Shown here one piece after another: positions 21,893-30,220 of a DNA stretch of 64,000 bases. The stretch is from Ruminococcus sp. (GTDB lineage: Bacteria > Bacillota > Clostridia > Oscillospirales > Acutalibacteraceae). Below the pieces are notes generated by a model. It did not search any database and had not been told where the DNA came from. It saw nothing but the letters and a program-made list of their open reading frames with translations. Every line of letters begins with the position of its first letter. Positions within the stretch are counted from its first letter, which is position 1. The stretch is from the NCBI GenBank assembly GCA_004555265.1, contig SFIQ01000006.1, positions 15,116 through 79,115 of the forward strand, read 5' to 3'. The position numbers and the translations under genes are program-made.

Positions 21893-22050
21893 TAGGGACG
21901 GGTGATTCCCCTGTTCGGGGAAATGTCTGTTATAATAAAGTAGGGCGGGGGCTTGCTCCCGCCGCAGGGTGCCTGTTTTCGGAGAAAATCCATGCCCGAA
22001 AATCACAGAAAATTCCACGGGCGAATACAGTTCACCCCCTACCCGAGGAA
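21893..22050. repeat. Cluster of GTAGGG-capped palindromic repeats
   Basis: Contains GTAGGGACGGGTGATTCCCC (hairpin TTCCCC/GGGGAA), then an exact copy of the commonest 26-base palindrome of this genome at 21940-21965 (starts GTAGGGCGGGGGCTTGCTCC), then an inverted GGGCGAATACAGTTCACCCC-type unit ending just before the 22064 gene. Confidence 0.85.
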
Positions 22051-22063
22051 AGGATATATAAAT

Positions 22064-22270
22064 ATGAACCAACAAAAAATCGACCGTATCAATTTTTTGG
22101 CGAAAAAAAGCAAAACGCCCGAGGGATTAACCGACGCCGAGTGCGCCGAACAGCACGCCTTGCGGCAGGAATATCTTGCAGGATTTCGCCGCAATTTGCA
22201 CGCACAGCTTGATCATATTTACCTTGTCGATGAAAACGGCAACAAACGGAAATTGGAGAAAAAGCAATGA
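22064..22270 (+). CDS. UPF0291 (DUF896) family small protein
   Basis: 68 residues, MNQQKIDRINFLAKKSKTPE then GLTDAECAEQHALRQEYL and IYLVDENGNKRKLEKK. The pattern (KI.RIN.LAKKSK..GLT..E..EQ..LR.EYL..FR) is that of the UPF0291/YnzC family, a two-helix cytoplasmic protein of unknown role in Firmicutes. GAGGAAAGG lies 9 bases upstream. The stop overlaps the next start by 4 bases (ATGA). Confidence 0.88.
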   Translation: MNQQKIDRINFLAKKSKTPEGLTDAECAEQHALRQEYLAGFRRNLHAQLDHIYLVDENGNKRKLEKKQ

Positions 22271-22494
22271 ACGAAACCGTAAAATGCGGCAAATACCGTC
22301 ACTTTAAAGGCAACGAATACGAAGTTTTGGGCACGGCAACCCATTCCGAAACCTTGGAAGAAATGGTTGTGTACCGCGCGCTGTACGGCGAGAAGGGCCT
22401 GTGGGTGCGGCCTGTTTCGATGTGGAACGAAACGCTCGAAAAGGACGGAAAAACCGTAAAACGCTTTGAATTTATCGGGGATAACACAAAATAA
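22267..22494 (+). CDS. DUF1653 domain protein
   Basis: 75 residues. VKCGKYRHFKGNEYEVLGTA, HSETLEEMVVYRALYGEKGL and WVRPVSMW are the core of the DUF1653 family (a small SH3-like fold; role unknown). Translationally coupled to the UPF0291 gene by an ATGA overlap. The mRNA probably ends at the hairpin at 22515-22546. Confidence 0.88.
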   Translation: MNETVKCGKYRHFKGNEYEVLGTATHSETLEEMVVYRALYGEKGLWVRPVSMWNETLEKDGKTVKRFEFIGDNTK

Positions 22495-22506
22495 GCTGAA
22501 ATAAAC

Positions 22507-22552
22507 TTGACGAAACCGCTATATATCGTGTAAAATATATAGCGGTAATTTT
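22507..22552 (+). promoter_or_regulatory. parE promoter embedded in a perfect inverted repeat (terminator/operator)
   Basis: TTGACG (22507-22512), 18-base spacer, TAAAAT (22531-22536) preceded by TG. The -10 sits in a perfect 12-base inverted repeat ACCGCTATATAT (22515-22526) / ATATATAGCGGT (22535-22546) followed by AATTTTTT. The same DNA can act as the terminator of the upstream pair and as promoter/operator for parE (inference). Confidence 0.65.
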
Positions 22553-22592
22553 TTGCAATTTTGAATTTACAGAAAAAGGATGCATTTACGCT

Positions 22593-24581
22593 ATGGCTAA
22601 AAAAGCGGAGTACACCGAAGAAAGTATATCCCAATTAAAAGGCGCCGACCGCGTTCGCAAACGCCCCGCCGTTATTTTCGGTTCGGATGGGATTGACGGC
22701 TGTCAGCACGCGGTATTTGAAATTCTCTCCAACTCCATTGACGAGGCGCGCGAGGGGCACGGCGACAAAATTATTGTCACACGCTATTTGGATAAATCCA
22801 TTGAGGTGCAGGATTTCGGCCGCGGCATACCGATGGATTATAATGAAAAGGAACAGCGCTACAACTGGGAATTGGTGTTCTGCGAACTGTACGCAGGCGG
22901 CAAATACAATACCAACAACGGCGGCAGTTACGAGTATTCGTTGGGGTTAAACGGCTTGGGCCTTTGCTCTACGCAGTACGCGTCGGAATATATGGAGGCG
23001 GAAATCCACAAAAACGGCACGCGGTATTTGATGCACTTTAAAGAGGGCAATCCCGACGGGGATTTGGTAAAAGAGCCATACAACAAGCGCGATACAGGCT
23101 CGCGCATTCATTGGAAACCCGATTTAAAGGTCTTTACCGATATTGACATTCCGCTGTCCTATTATCAGGAAACCATTAAACGCCAAGCGGTTGTAAACGA
23201 AGGTGTGCGCTTTATTTTAAAAGACCAGGTTAGCGGCAATACCTTCGATACCTATGAATACCTCTACGAAAACGGCATTGTCGATTATGTCAAAGAATTT
23301 GCCGCCGAGGACGAGATTTTCTCCTCCGTGCAGTTTTGGCAGACCGAGCGCAAAGGCCGCGACCGCGCGGACAAGCCCGAATACAAGGTCAAAATCAACG
23401 CCGCGCTTTGCTTTTCCAACAAAAAGCAGTTGAAAGAATATTACCACAATTCCAGTTTTTTGGAACACGGCGGTGCACCCGAAAAGGCAGTCCGAAGTGC
23501 GTTTGTGTCGCAAATTGATGCCTATTTAAAGGCAAACAGCAAATATTTAAAAACCGACAGCAAAATCAATTTTCAGGATATTGAGGATTGCCTGATTTTG
23601 GTGATTTCCTCGTTTTCTACACAGACCTCTTACGAAAACCAAACCAAAAAGGCGATTACCAACAAGTTTATTCAAGAGGCGATGACTGAATTTTTCCGCC
23701 ATCAGTTGGAGGTCTATTTTCTTGAAAATCCGCTGGAAGCCGAAAAAATCGCCAATCAAATTTTAATCAATATGCGCTCGCGCATTAAGGCGGAAACGAC
23801 GCGCCTGAACATTAAAAAGACGCTCCAAACAGGCAACGATTTGACAAGCCGCGTCGAAAAGTTTGTGGATTGCCGCTCCAAAGATGTCAACGAACGCGAA
23901 ATTTTCATCGTGGAGGGCGACTCTGCTCTGGGTGCCTGTAAACAGGCGCGCGACTCGGCTTTTCAGGCGATTATTCCCGTGCGCGGCAAAATCCTCAATT
24001 GTTTAAAAGCGGAATACAACAAAATCTTTAAAAACGATATTATCACCGATTTGGTGAAAGTCCTCGGCTGCGGCGTAGAGGTTACGGGCAAGGCAAATAA
24101 AGAGCTTTCCTCGTTTAATCTCGATAACTTGCGTTGGAGTAAGGTCATCATTTGTACCGACGCCGATGTGGACGGGTTCCAAATCCGCACGCTGATTTTG
24201 ACGATGATTTACCGTTTGATGCCGACGCTTATCCGCGAAGGCAAGGTGTTTATCGCCGAATCGCCGCTGTACGAAATCAATACCAAAGACGAAACCTGGT
24301 TCTGCTACACCGAAAAGGAAAAGCAGGAGGCGCTTGCAGAAATCGGTGACCGCAAATATACCGTACAGCGTTCCAAAGGTCTTGGTGAAAACGAAGCGGA
24401 TATGATGTGGCTGACCACCATGAACCCGAAAACCCGCCGTCTCATAAAAGTGGAGCCGGATTATTCGCCCGAGGCCGTCGCCGAAAAGTTCGATTTGTTG
24501 TTGGGCGACAATTTGCAGGGGCGCAAAGACCATATTGCCGAAAACGGCTATATGTACCTCGATTTGGCGGATATTTCGTAA
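22593..24581 (+). CDS. parE: DNA topoisomerase IV subunit B-type (ParE/GyrB family)
   Basis: 662 residues. GHKL ATPase domain at the N-terminus (HAVFEILSNSIDEAREG with the catalytic Glu/Asn box, DFGRGIPMDYNEKE, GLNGLGLCSTQYAS), transducer domain, then Toprim: EIFIVEGDSALGACKQARD with the catalytic Glu, and CTDADVDGFQIRTL. It ends QGRKDHIAENGYMYLDLADI. The enzyme uses ATP to open DNA gates in decatenation or relaxation with the ParC-type partner at 25029. The two genes are separated by 447 bases of palindromic repeats. It is closer to the topoisomerase IV-like branch common in Clostridia than to GyrB, which cannot be settled without a tree. Confidence 0.9.
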   Translation: MAKKAEYTEESISQLKGADRVRKRPAVIFGSDGIDGCQHAVFEILSNSIDEAREGHGDKIIVTRYLDKSIEVQDFGRGIPMDYNEKEQRYNWELVFCELYAGGKYNTNNGGSYEYSLGLNGLGLCSTQYASEYMEAEIHKNGTRYLMHFKEGNPDGDLVKEPYNKRDTGSRIHWKPDLKVFTDIDIPLSYYQETIKRQAVVNEGVRFILKDQVSGNTFDTYEYLYENGIVDYVKEFAAEDEIFSSVQFWQTERKGRDRADKPEYKVKINAALCFSNKKQLKEYYHNSSFLEHGGAPEKAVRSAFVSQIDAYLKANSKYLKTDSKINFQDIEDCLILVISSFSTQTSYENQTKKAITNKFIQEAMTEFFRHQLEVYFLENPLEAEKIANQILINMRSRIKAETTRLNIKKTLQTGNDLTSRVEKFVDCRSKDVNEREIFIVEGDSALGACKQARDSAFQAIIPVRGKILNCLKAEYNKIFKNDIITDLVKVLGCGVEVTGKANKELSSFNLDNLRWSKVIICTDADVDGFQIRTLILTMIYRLMPTLIREGKVFIAESPLYEINTKDETWFCYTEKEKQEALAEIGDRKYTVQRSKGLGENEADMMWLTTMNPKTRRLIKVEPDYSPEAVAEKFDLLLGDNLQGRKDHIAENGYMYLDLADIS

Positions 24582-24599
24582 GGACAGCAAAATAAGAAT

Positions 24600-25010
24600 T
24601 CTATTTGTCATTCTGAACGAAGTGAAGAATCTCAAAAAGAAAATTGCAATCGAAAAAAGATTCTTCGCCTGACGGCGCAGAATGACAAAAACGGGCGAAC
24701 ACAGTTCGCCCCTACGCACGAAATATATTTTTCGTGTAGGGCGGGGGGTGATTCCCCTGTTAGGGGAAATGTCTATTTTAATCATGTAGGGCGGGGGCTT
24801 GCCCTCGCCGCGGGCGAACACAGTTCGCCCCTACCGCTTGTAGGAAACGACCTGCGTGTCGTTCCGCCAAATTACATCAAAATCCACAGGCGGGCGTGGA
24901 AACCCGCCCCTACCGTATGTAGGGAACGACCTGTGTGTCGTTCCGCCAAATCATATCAAAATCCACAGGCGGGCACGAAATCTCGCCGCTACAATCCGAT
25001 TTCTATGTAT
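24600..25010. repeat. Composite palindromic repeat block between parE and parC
   Basis: The 447-base gap holds no gene. In order: an inverted pair of TGTCATTCTG...AAGAATCT elements (24606-24633 and 24657-24688), an inverted GGGCGAACACAGTTCGCCC hairpin (24693-24711), GTAGGGCGGGG units with TTCCCC/GGGGAA, another GGGCGAAC hairpin, two units with a GTAGG(G/A)AACGAC stem, and two CAGGCGGGCG units. Adjacent units share linkers of the type ATCAAAATCCAC. Confidence 0.85.
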
Positions 25011-25028
25011 GAACAGGAGTAAAATCCC

Positions 25029-27269
25029 ATGCCCAGAAAACCGAAAAAAGCAGAAATCCCCCACGAGGAAGAATTACAGCCCAATGCGCATATTTTAGGC
25101 GCGGGCGAGGTGGTCGAGCAATTCATCACCGACACGCTCGAAACCAACTATATGCCGTATGCCATGAGCGTGATTATGTCGCGCGCAATCCCTGAAATCG
25201 ACGGCTTCAAGCCCTCGCACCGCAAACTCCTTTATACAATGTATAAAATGGGGCTGTTAAAAGGCGGCACCATCAAATCCGCAAATATCGTCGGGCGTAC
25301 CATGCAGTTGAACCCCCACGGCGACGCGACCATTTACGAAACGATGGTGCGTTTGTCGCGCGGCAATGAGGCGCTTCTCTATCCGTATGTCCTGTCAAAA
25401 GGCAACTTCGGCAAGGCGTATTCCCGCAATATGCAGTACGCCGCCTCGCGTTATACCGAGGCAAAATTAGAGCCGATTGCCGCCGAACTGTTTGCGGACA
25501 TTGACAAAGATACCGTGGATTTCGTCGATAACTATGACAACACGATGAAAGAGCCGACGCTGTTCCCCGTGACCTTCCCGTCGGTACTTGTCAACGCCAA
25601 TACGGGTATCGCCGTCGGTATGGCGTCCTCGATTTGCTCGTTTAATTTGAAAGAAATCTGCGATGCGACTGTCGGGCTTATTAAAAACAATGATTTTGAT
25701 ATTAACGAAGCGGTCAAAGCGCCCGATTTCATCGGCGGCGGGCAGATTGTGTATGATGAAGCGCAAATGCGTGAAATTTTCCGCACGGGACGCGGCAGTT
25801 TTAAGGTGCGCGCCAAATACGCCTATGACAAATCCAACAACTGCATTGATATTACCGAAATCCCGCCGACCACCACGGCAGAGGCGATTATCGAAAAAAT
25901 CATAGAAAAGGTCAAAGGCGGTACCTTGCGCGAAATTGCCGATGTTCGTGACGAGACCGACAAAAAAGGCTTGAAGATTACCATTGATTTAAAGCGCGGC
26001 ACCGACGCGGACAAACTCATGAAAAAGCTGTTCAAATCCACCCCGCTCGAAGATGCCTTTGCCTGCAATTTCAATGTGCTTATCGCGGGTACGCCGCGTG
26101 TGTTGGGCGTGCGTGATTTACTCTTAGAATGGATTGCCTTCCGTTCCGAGTGCGTCAGCCGCCGTGTGTATTTTGACTTGTCCAAAGCCAAAGACCGCTT
26201 GCATCTTTTAGAGGGCTTGCAGAAAATTTTGCTCGATATTGACAAGGCCATCCGCATTATCCGCTCCACCGAGGAAGAGTCGGAAGTCGTGCCGAATTTG
26301 ATGATTGGCTTCGGCATTGATATAATTCAGGCGGAATATGTTGCCGAAATCAAACTGCGCCATTTAAACCGCGAATACATTTTAAAACGCACCAAAGACA
26401 TTGCGGATTTGCGTGCATCCATTGCGGATATGGAGGATATTTTGTCGAGCAAAGCGCGCATTAAGAAAATTATTGTGGGCGAACTCGAAGCGGTTGTCGA
26501 AAAATACAACAAACCGCGCCGCAGTGAAATTGTGTATGCCGCCGCCGAGGCGGATGAATCCCTTGAGGACGATACACCCGACTACCCCGTGCATTTGTTC
26601 TTCTCAAAAGAGGGATATTTTAAAAAGATTACACCGCAGTCGTTGCGTATGAGCGGCGAGCAGAAATTCAAGGACGGCGACAGCCTGCTTTTGACCGTGG
26701 AGGCAACCAACAATACGGAATTGCTGTTCTTTACAGACAAATGTCAGGTTTACAAAGCCAAAGCCGCCGATTTTGACGATACCAAAGCGAGCGTTTTGGG
26801 CGATTATGTGCCGTCAAAATTGCATATGGACGCGGGCGAATCGGCAATTTATATGGCGGTGACCACCGATTACAAAGGCTATATGTTGTTCTTCTTTGAA
26901 AACGGAAAATTGGCGAAAGTGGATTTGTCCGCTTACGAAACCAAAACCAACCGTAAAAAGTTGATTAAAGCGTATTGCGACAAATTCCCGTTGGCGGCAA
27001 TCCGCCAAATCCGCGAGGATTGCGAATTGGTGGTGCAGTCCACCGCAGGCAGAATTCTCTTGCTCAACACCGGCGCCGTATCGCCGAAAACCACCAAAGA
27101 TACACAGGGCGTTGCCGTAATGACGCTCAAAAAAGGACACCGCCTTGCAAGCGTTCGAGCGTATAACGAAGGCGAGTTCCAAAAACCCGCGCGCTATCGC
27201 ACGCGCTCCCTGCCCGCCGCAGGCGCGCTTCTCTCCGCCGAGGACGCCGGCGAACAACTGACGCTGTAA
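25029..27269 (+). CDS. parC: DNA topoisomerase IV subunit A-type (ParC/GyrA family)
   Basis: 746 residues; the DNA breakage-reunion subunit. Conserved MPYAMSVIMSRAIPEIDGFK, PSHRKLLYTMYKMGL, the catalytic tyrosine Y142 in AASRYTEAKL, coiled-coil connector and a C-terminal beta-pinwheel-like region from about residue 500. In the quinolone pocket (LNPHGDATIYET) the position of E. coli GyrA Ser83 is Ala100 and that of Asp87 is Glu104. Loss of the serine is associated with low quinolone sensitivity in other bacteria. Start ATG 25029 has CAGGAG upstream. Partner of the parE gene. Confidence 0.9.
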   Translation: MPRKPKKAEIPHEEELQPNAHILGAGEVVEQFITDTLETNYMPYAMSVIMSRAIPEIDGFKPSHRKLLYTMYKMGLLKGGTIKSANIVGRTMQLNPHGDATIYETMVRLSRGNEALLYPYVLSKGNFGKAYSRNMQYAASRYTEAKLEPIAAELFADIDKDTVDFVDNYDNTMKEPTLFPVTFPSVLVNANTGIAVGMASSICSFNLKEICDATVGLIKNNDFDINEAVKAPDFIGGGQIVYDEAQMREIFRTGRGSFKVRAKYAYDKSNNCIDITEIPPTTTAEAIIEKIIEKVKGGTLREIADVRDETDKKGLKITIDLKRGTDADKLMKKLFKSTPLEDAFACNFNVLIAGTPRVLGVRDLLLEWIAFRSECVSRRVYFDLSKAKDRLHLLEGLQKILLDIDKAIRIIRSTEEESEVVPNLMIGFGIDIIQAEYVAEIKLRHLNREYILKRTKDIADLRASIADMEDILSSKARIKKIIVGELEAVVEKYNKPRRSEIVYAAAEADESLEDDTPDYPVHLFFSKEGYFKKITPQSLRMSGEQKFKDGDSLLLTVEATNNTELLFFTDKCQVYKAKAADFDDTKASVLGDYVPSKLHMDAGESAIYMAVTTDYKGYMLFFFENGKLAKVDLSAYETKTNRKKLIKAYCDKFPLAAIRQIREDCELVVQSTAGRILLLNTGAVSPKTTKDTQGVAVMTLKKGHRLASVRAYNEGEFQKPARYRTRSLPAAGALLSAEDAGEQLTL

Positions 27270-27324
27270 CAGGGAATATGCATATTTCCATAAATTGGGG
27301 GTTGTGGGGCAAACGCATTCCATT

Positions 27325-27985
27325 TCGTGCGTAGGGGTCGGTGAGATTCCCCTGTTAGGGGAAATGTCGCGCAGCGACAAAGGGGTAATGGCGCAGCCGT
27401 AAATACATTTTACAGGGTAGGGCGGGGGCTTGCTCCCGCCGCAGGATTTGCTGTGAATTACGGAACGGACAAACTGTAATGTGAGCGTAGGGGGCGACGA
27501 CTCGGCGCCCCGTTTGTAGGGACGGGTTTCCACGCCCGCCCGTAGATTTTGATGTAATTTTACGGAACGGTCAAGACCGTTCCCTACACGCACAAAATAC
27601 AATTTAAAGGGTAGGGCGGGGGCTTGCTCCCGCCGCGGGATTTGCTGTGAAGTACGGAACGGACAAACTGTAATGTGAGTGTAGGGGGCGGCGTCTCGTC
27701 GCCCCGTTGTAGGGGCGGGTTTCCACGCCCGCCCGTAGATTTTGATATAATTTTGCGGAACGCATCTTCGGTTGTTCCCTACTCGTAGGGGCGAACTGTG
27801 TTCGCCCGTGGATTTTGATGTATTTTTGCGGAACGGTCAAGACCGTTCCCTACGGTTGTAGGGGCGATTCACGAATCGCCCGCTTGTCATTCTTAGCCGA
27901 TAGGCGAAGAATCTCGTTTCGCACATTTTATACTGGGGTTTGAGATCCTTCGCTTCGCTCAGGATGACAAATACAAACTCCAATT
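27325..27985. repeat. Long GTAGGG-palindrome block downstream of parC
   Basis: The 1-kb gap 27270-28301 is filled up to 27985 by hairpin units and carries no gene. Exact 26-base GTAGGGCGGGGG...CCGC copies sit at 27417-27442 and 27612-27637 (the second with one change at its end). Between them are units with different stems (GGGGCG.CGACTCG.CGCCCC, GGGCG..TCCACGCCCGCCC, GGAACGGTC/GACCGTTCC, GGGCGAAC/GTTCGCCC, GGGCGATTC/GAATCGCCC), joined by GATTTTGATGTAATTTT-type linkers. A TTGTCATTCT...AGGATGACAAA inverted pair closes the block (27887-27969). Confidence 0.88.
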
Positions 27986-28075
27986 TTATCCTTCTGAAAA
28001 GAGGCGGTTTCAACAAAAACGCGGATAAATCAAGAAAAAAACAACTGAAAACACCGATTTTTCCACATTTTACCG

Positions 28076-28104
28076 TTGACAAACCGAAAAACTATGACTA
28101 TAAT
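28076..28104 (+). promoter_or_regulatory. Consensus promoter of the surface-protein gene
   Basis: TTGACA (28076-28081), 17-base spacer, TATAAT (28099-28104): a perfect sigma-A consensus. The leader to the start codon is about 190 bases. Confidence 0.85.
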
Positions 28105-28301
28105 ATAAGAAAGTCGTATAGTCTACAAAAGTGCGACTAAAACATATGGATTATAAAACTGTTTCTGCACGCGCTGCGCGTAACGATTGTAACGGTTCTT
28201 CTTGGAGGGGCGTTGTTTGGGAGCAATTGCGGCAGAGCGTTCGGCAGAGAGCCCTTCGCGGAAGAGTCGTTATAATCCAAAGAAAAAAGGAAGGTACAAT
28301 C

Positions 28302-29531
28302 ATGAAAAAAACACTCAGCATTTTGTTGGCGTTGGCTCTTGTGCTCAGCATGGGCGTCATGACGGTCTTTGCTGCAACAACAGACGGTAAAGTTGTTCTG
28401 ACTGCGGATAAGAGCGCGGCAAAGGTTGGCGATGTCATCACCTTTACCGTCACCGCTACTCCGGACAGCACACTTGGCCTCGGCGCGTTGGATTTCAAAG
28501 TACAATATGATCCTGCGAAATTTGAATTGGTAAGCGCAAGTAATGCATCTTATTTCGACTCCGTTTCGTTTAATACTGCAGTTGCCGGCAATTTGCAGTA
28601 TTCAGGGACTCTCGAAGGGGCCGTTACAACTACCGGTCCTGTCGTTACATTCCAACTGAAAGTTTTGGAAACCAACGGCGTGGTGGATTTGGTTGTGACC
28701 AGTTACGCTTTGGGCGATTTTGACGGTACCGATGCAACCGCTTCCGCAATTGCCAATGCAGGTACTTCTACTGCGGTTACTGTTGCTTGTGACCACGCTT
28801 ATGGCGAATGGGTTGTGACTACCCCCGCAACCTGCACCGCTGCCGGCGAAGAAACCCGCACCTGCACCGCTTGCGGCGCAACCGAAACCAGACCGACCGA
28901 ACTTGCAGCGCACACTCCGGGTGATTGGGAAGTTGTAACGCCCGCAACCTGCACCGAAGCAGGCTTGGAAGTGCAAAAGTGCACAGTGTGCGGTACAGAA
29001 TTGGATTCCCGCGCGATTACTGCGCTCGGGCATGAAATTGCCGATGACGCTTGGACAGTTGAAACCCCCGCAACCTGCACAGAGCCCGGCCTCAAAAAAG
29101 CAGTTTGCGCTGTGTGCGGCGTAGAAGTTGAAGAGGTCATTGCGCCTCTCGGCCATGATGTTGCTGATGACGCTTGGACCGTTGAAACCCCCGCAACCTG
29201 CACAGAGCCCGGCCTCAAAAAAGCAGTTTGCGCTACTTGCGGTGACGAAGTTGAAGAAGTTATTGCACCTCTCGGTCATAGCTTCGGTGAATGGAAAGTT
29301 GTTAAAGAGCCGACCGCAACCGCAGAAGGCTCCAAAGAGCGCGTTTGCTCTGTTTGCGGCGAAAAAGAAGTTGTCGCGATTGACAAATTAACAGTGACCA
29401 CGGATACTTCTGTTCCGAACATTCCGAAGACCAGCGGCACCGTAGCCGGCGGTATTGCGTCGCTTGCAATGCTCTCCATGGCAGCAGGTGTTGCGGCAGT
29501 TACCATGAAGAAAAAACACGAGGATGACTAA
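28302..29531 (+). CDS. Surface protein: signal peptide, cohesin-like domain, five Cys/His modules, C-terminal anchor
   Basis: 409 residues. A signal peptide (MKKTLSILLALALVLSMGVM to AAT) is followed by a cohesin-like beta-sandwich (VVLTADKSAAKVGDVITFTV, FKVQYDPAKFELVSAS). Five modules of about 40 residues then repeat the pattern H...W...TPATCT..G.....C..CG. The third and fourth are nearly identical at DNA level (123-bp period, about 29040-29285). The C-terminus has IPKTSG, a hydrophobic helix and KKKHEDD, a sortase-like or membrane anchor. An AGGAAGG precedes ATG 28302; the longer in-frame extension from 28131 is not used. Likely displayed on the cell surface; cohesin-like folds bind dockerin or carbohydrate partners, but no partner is visible here. 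Confidence 0.85.
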   Translation: MKKTLSILLALALVLSMGVMTVFAATTDGKVVLTADKSAAKVGDVITFTVTATPDSTLGLGALDFKVQYDPAKFELVSASNASYFDSVSFNTAVAGNLQYSGTLEGAVTTTGPVVTFQLKVLETNGVVDLVVTSYALGDFDGTDATASAIANAGTSTAVTVACDHAYGEWVVTTPATCTAAGEETRTCTACGATETRPTELAAHTPGDWEVVTPATCTEAGLEVQKCTVCGTELDSRAITALGHEIADDAWTVETPATCTEPGLKKAVCAVCGVEVEEVIAPLGHDVADDAWTVETPATCTEPGLKKAVCATCGDEVEEVIAPLGHSFGEWKVVKEPTATAEGSKERVCSVCGEKEVVAIDKLTVTTDTSVPNIPKTSGTVAGGIASLAMLSMAAGVAAVTMKKKHEDD

Positions 29532-29565
29532 TCCCACATTGCGTTTTTCGTAAACCGGTAAAAAT

Positions 29566-29602
29566 CCCCCCGAGGCAGTTTCTCTGCCTCGGGGGTTATC
29601 TT
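29566..29602 (+). terminator. Terminator after the surface-protein gene
   Basis: Twelve-base stem CCCCCGAGGCAG (29567-29578) / CTGCCTCGGGGG (29584-29595), loop TTTCT, followed by TTATCTTT. Confidence 0.88.
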
Positions 29603-29689
29603 TGTATATGGGATATGTATGCGTGTTTTGTATGCGTGCAGGGATTGTCCGCCCTGTTCCGAAAATTACAAATTGGGGTTTGTCTATCC

Positions 29690-30065
29690 AATCGCAGGGG
29701 CGAACTGTGTTCGCCCGCCCGTGGATTTTGATGTGATTTTATGCGGGCGTGGAAGCCCGCCACTACGCGAAAAAATATATTGCGTGCGTAGGGGGCGACG
29801 ACTCGGCGCCCCGTTGTAGGGGCGGGTCTCCGTGCCCGCCCGTGAATTTTGCTGTTATTTTGCGGAACAACACTAAGGTCGTTCCCTACGAATTGTAGGG
29901 GCGATTCACGAATCGCCCGCATAATTTGATACAATTTTACGGAACGGTCAAGACCGTTCCCTACGCACGAAATACATTTTCAGGGTAGGGCGGGGGCTTG
30001 CCCCCGCCGCAGGATTTGATGTGAATTGACGGCGGGGGCAAGCCCCCGCCCTACCATATAAACAC
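29690..30065. repeat. GTAGGG-palindrome block between the surface protein and rluD
   Basis: The gap 29532-30220 has no gene. The units are the same set as at 27.3-27.9 kb: GGGCGAACTGTGTTCGCCC, GGGGGCGACGACTCGGCGCC, GGGCGATTCACGAATCGCCC, GGAACGGTCAAGACCGTTCC, and two inverted near-copies of the GGCGGGGGC family (about 29984-30010 and 30029-30054) separated by AGGATTTGATGTGAATTGA, which together could form one long hairpin. Confidence 0.85.
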
Positions 30066-30220
30066 AAATACAAACCCCAATATGTCCTTCTAAACGAAGT
30101 GAAAAATCGCAAACAGATAAAAAATATAGAATGCAAAATAGAATGCTAAGAACGCGGTTGCTTCGCCTGCCGGGCAAAGCACCTTCGTGTAGGCGTGAAA
30201 AACAAATCCTTGTCGGTGTA

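Noticed and set aside
21397..22212. Several long open frames on both strands across the 66-bp array
   Set aside because: They arise because the unit is a multiple of 3 without stops. The peptides are pure repeats in all phases, with no ribosome site or domain.
28131..28301. N-terminal extension of the surface protein
   Set aside because: The signal peptide and AGGAAGG ribosome site place the start at 28302. The extension is untranslated leader after the promoter at 28076-28104.
28111..28301. Riboswitch in the 190-base leader of the surface-protein gene
   Set aside because: No known aptamer consensus or terminator/antiterminator pair is apparent, only short GC-rich stems.
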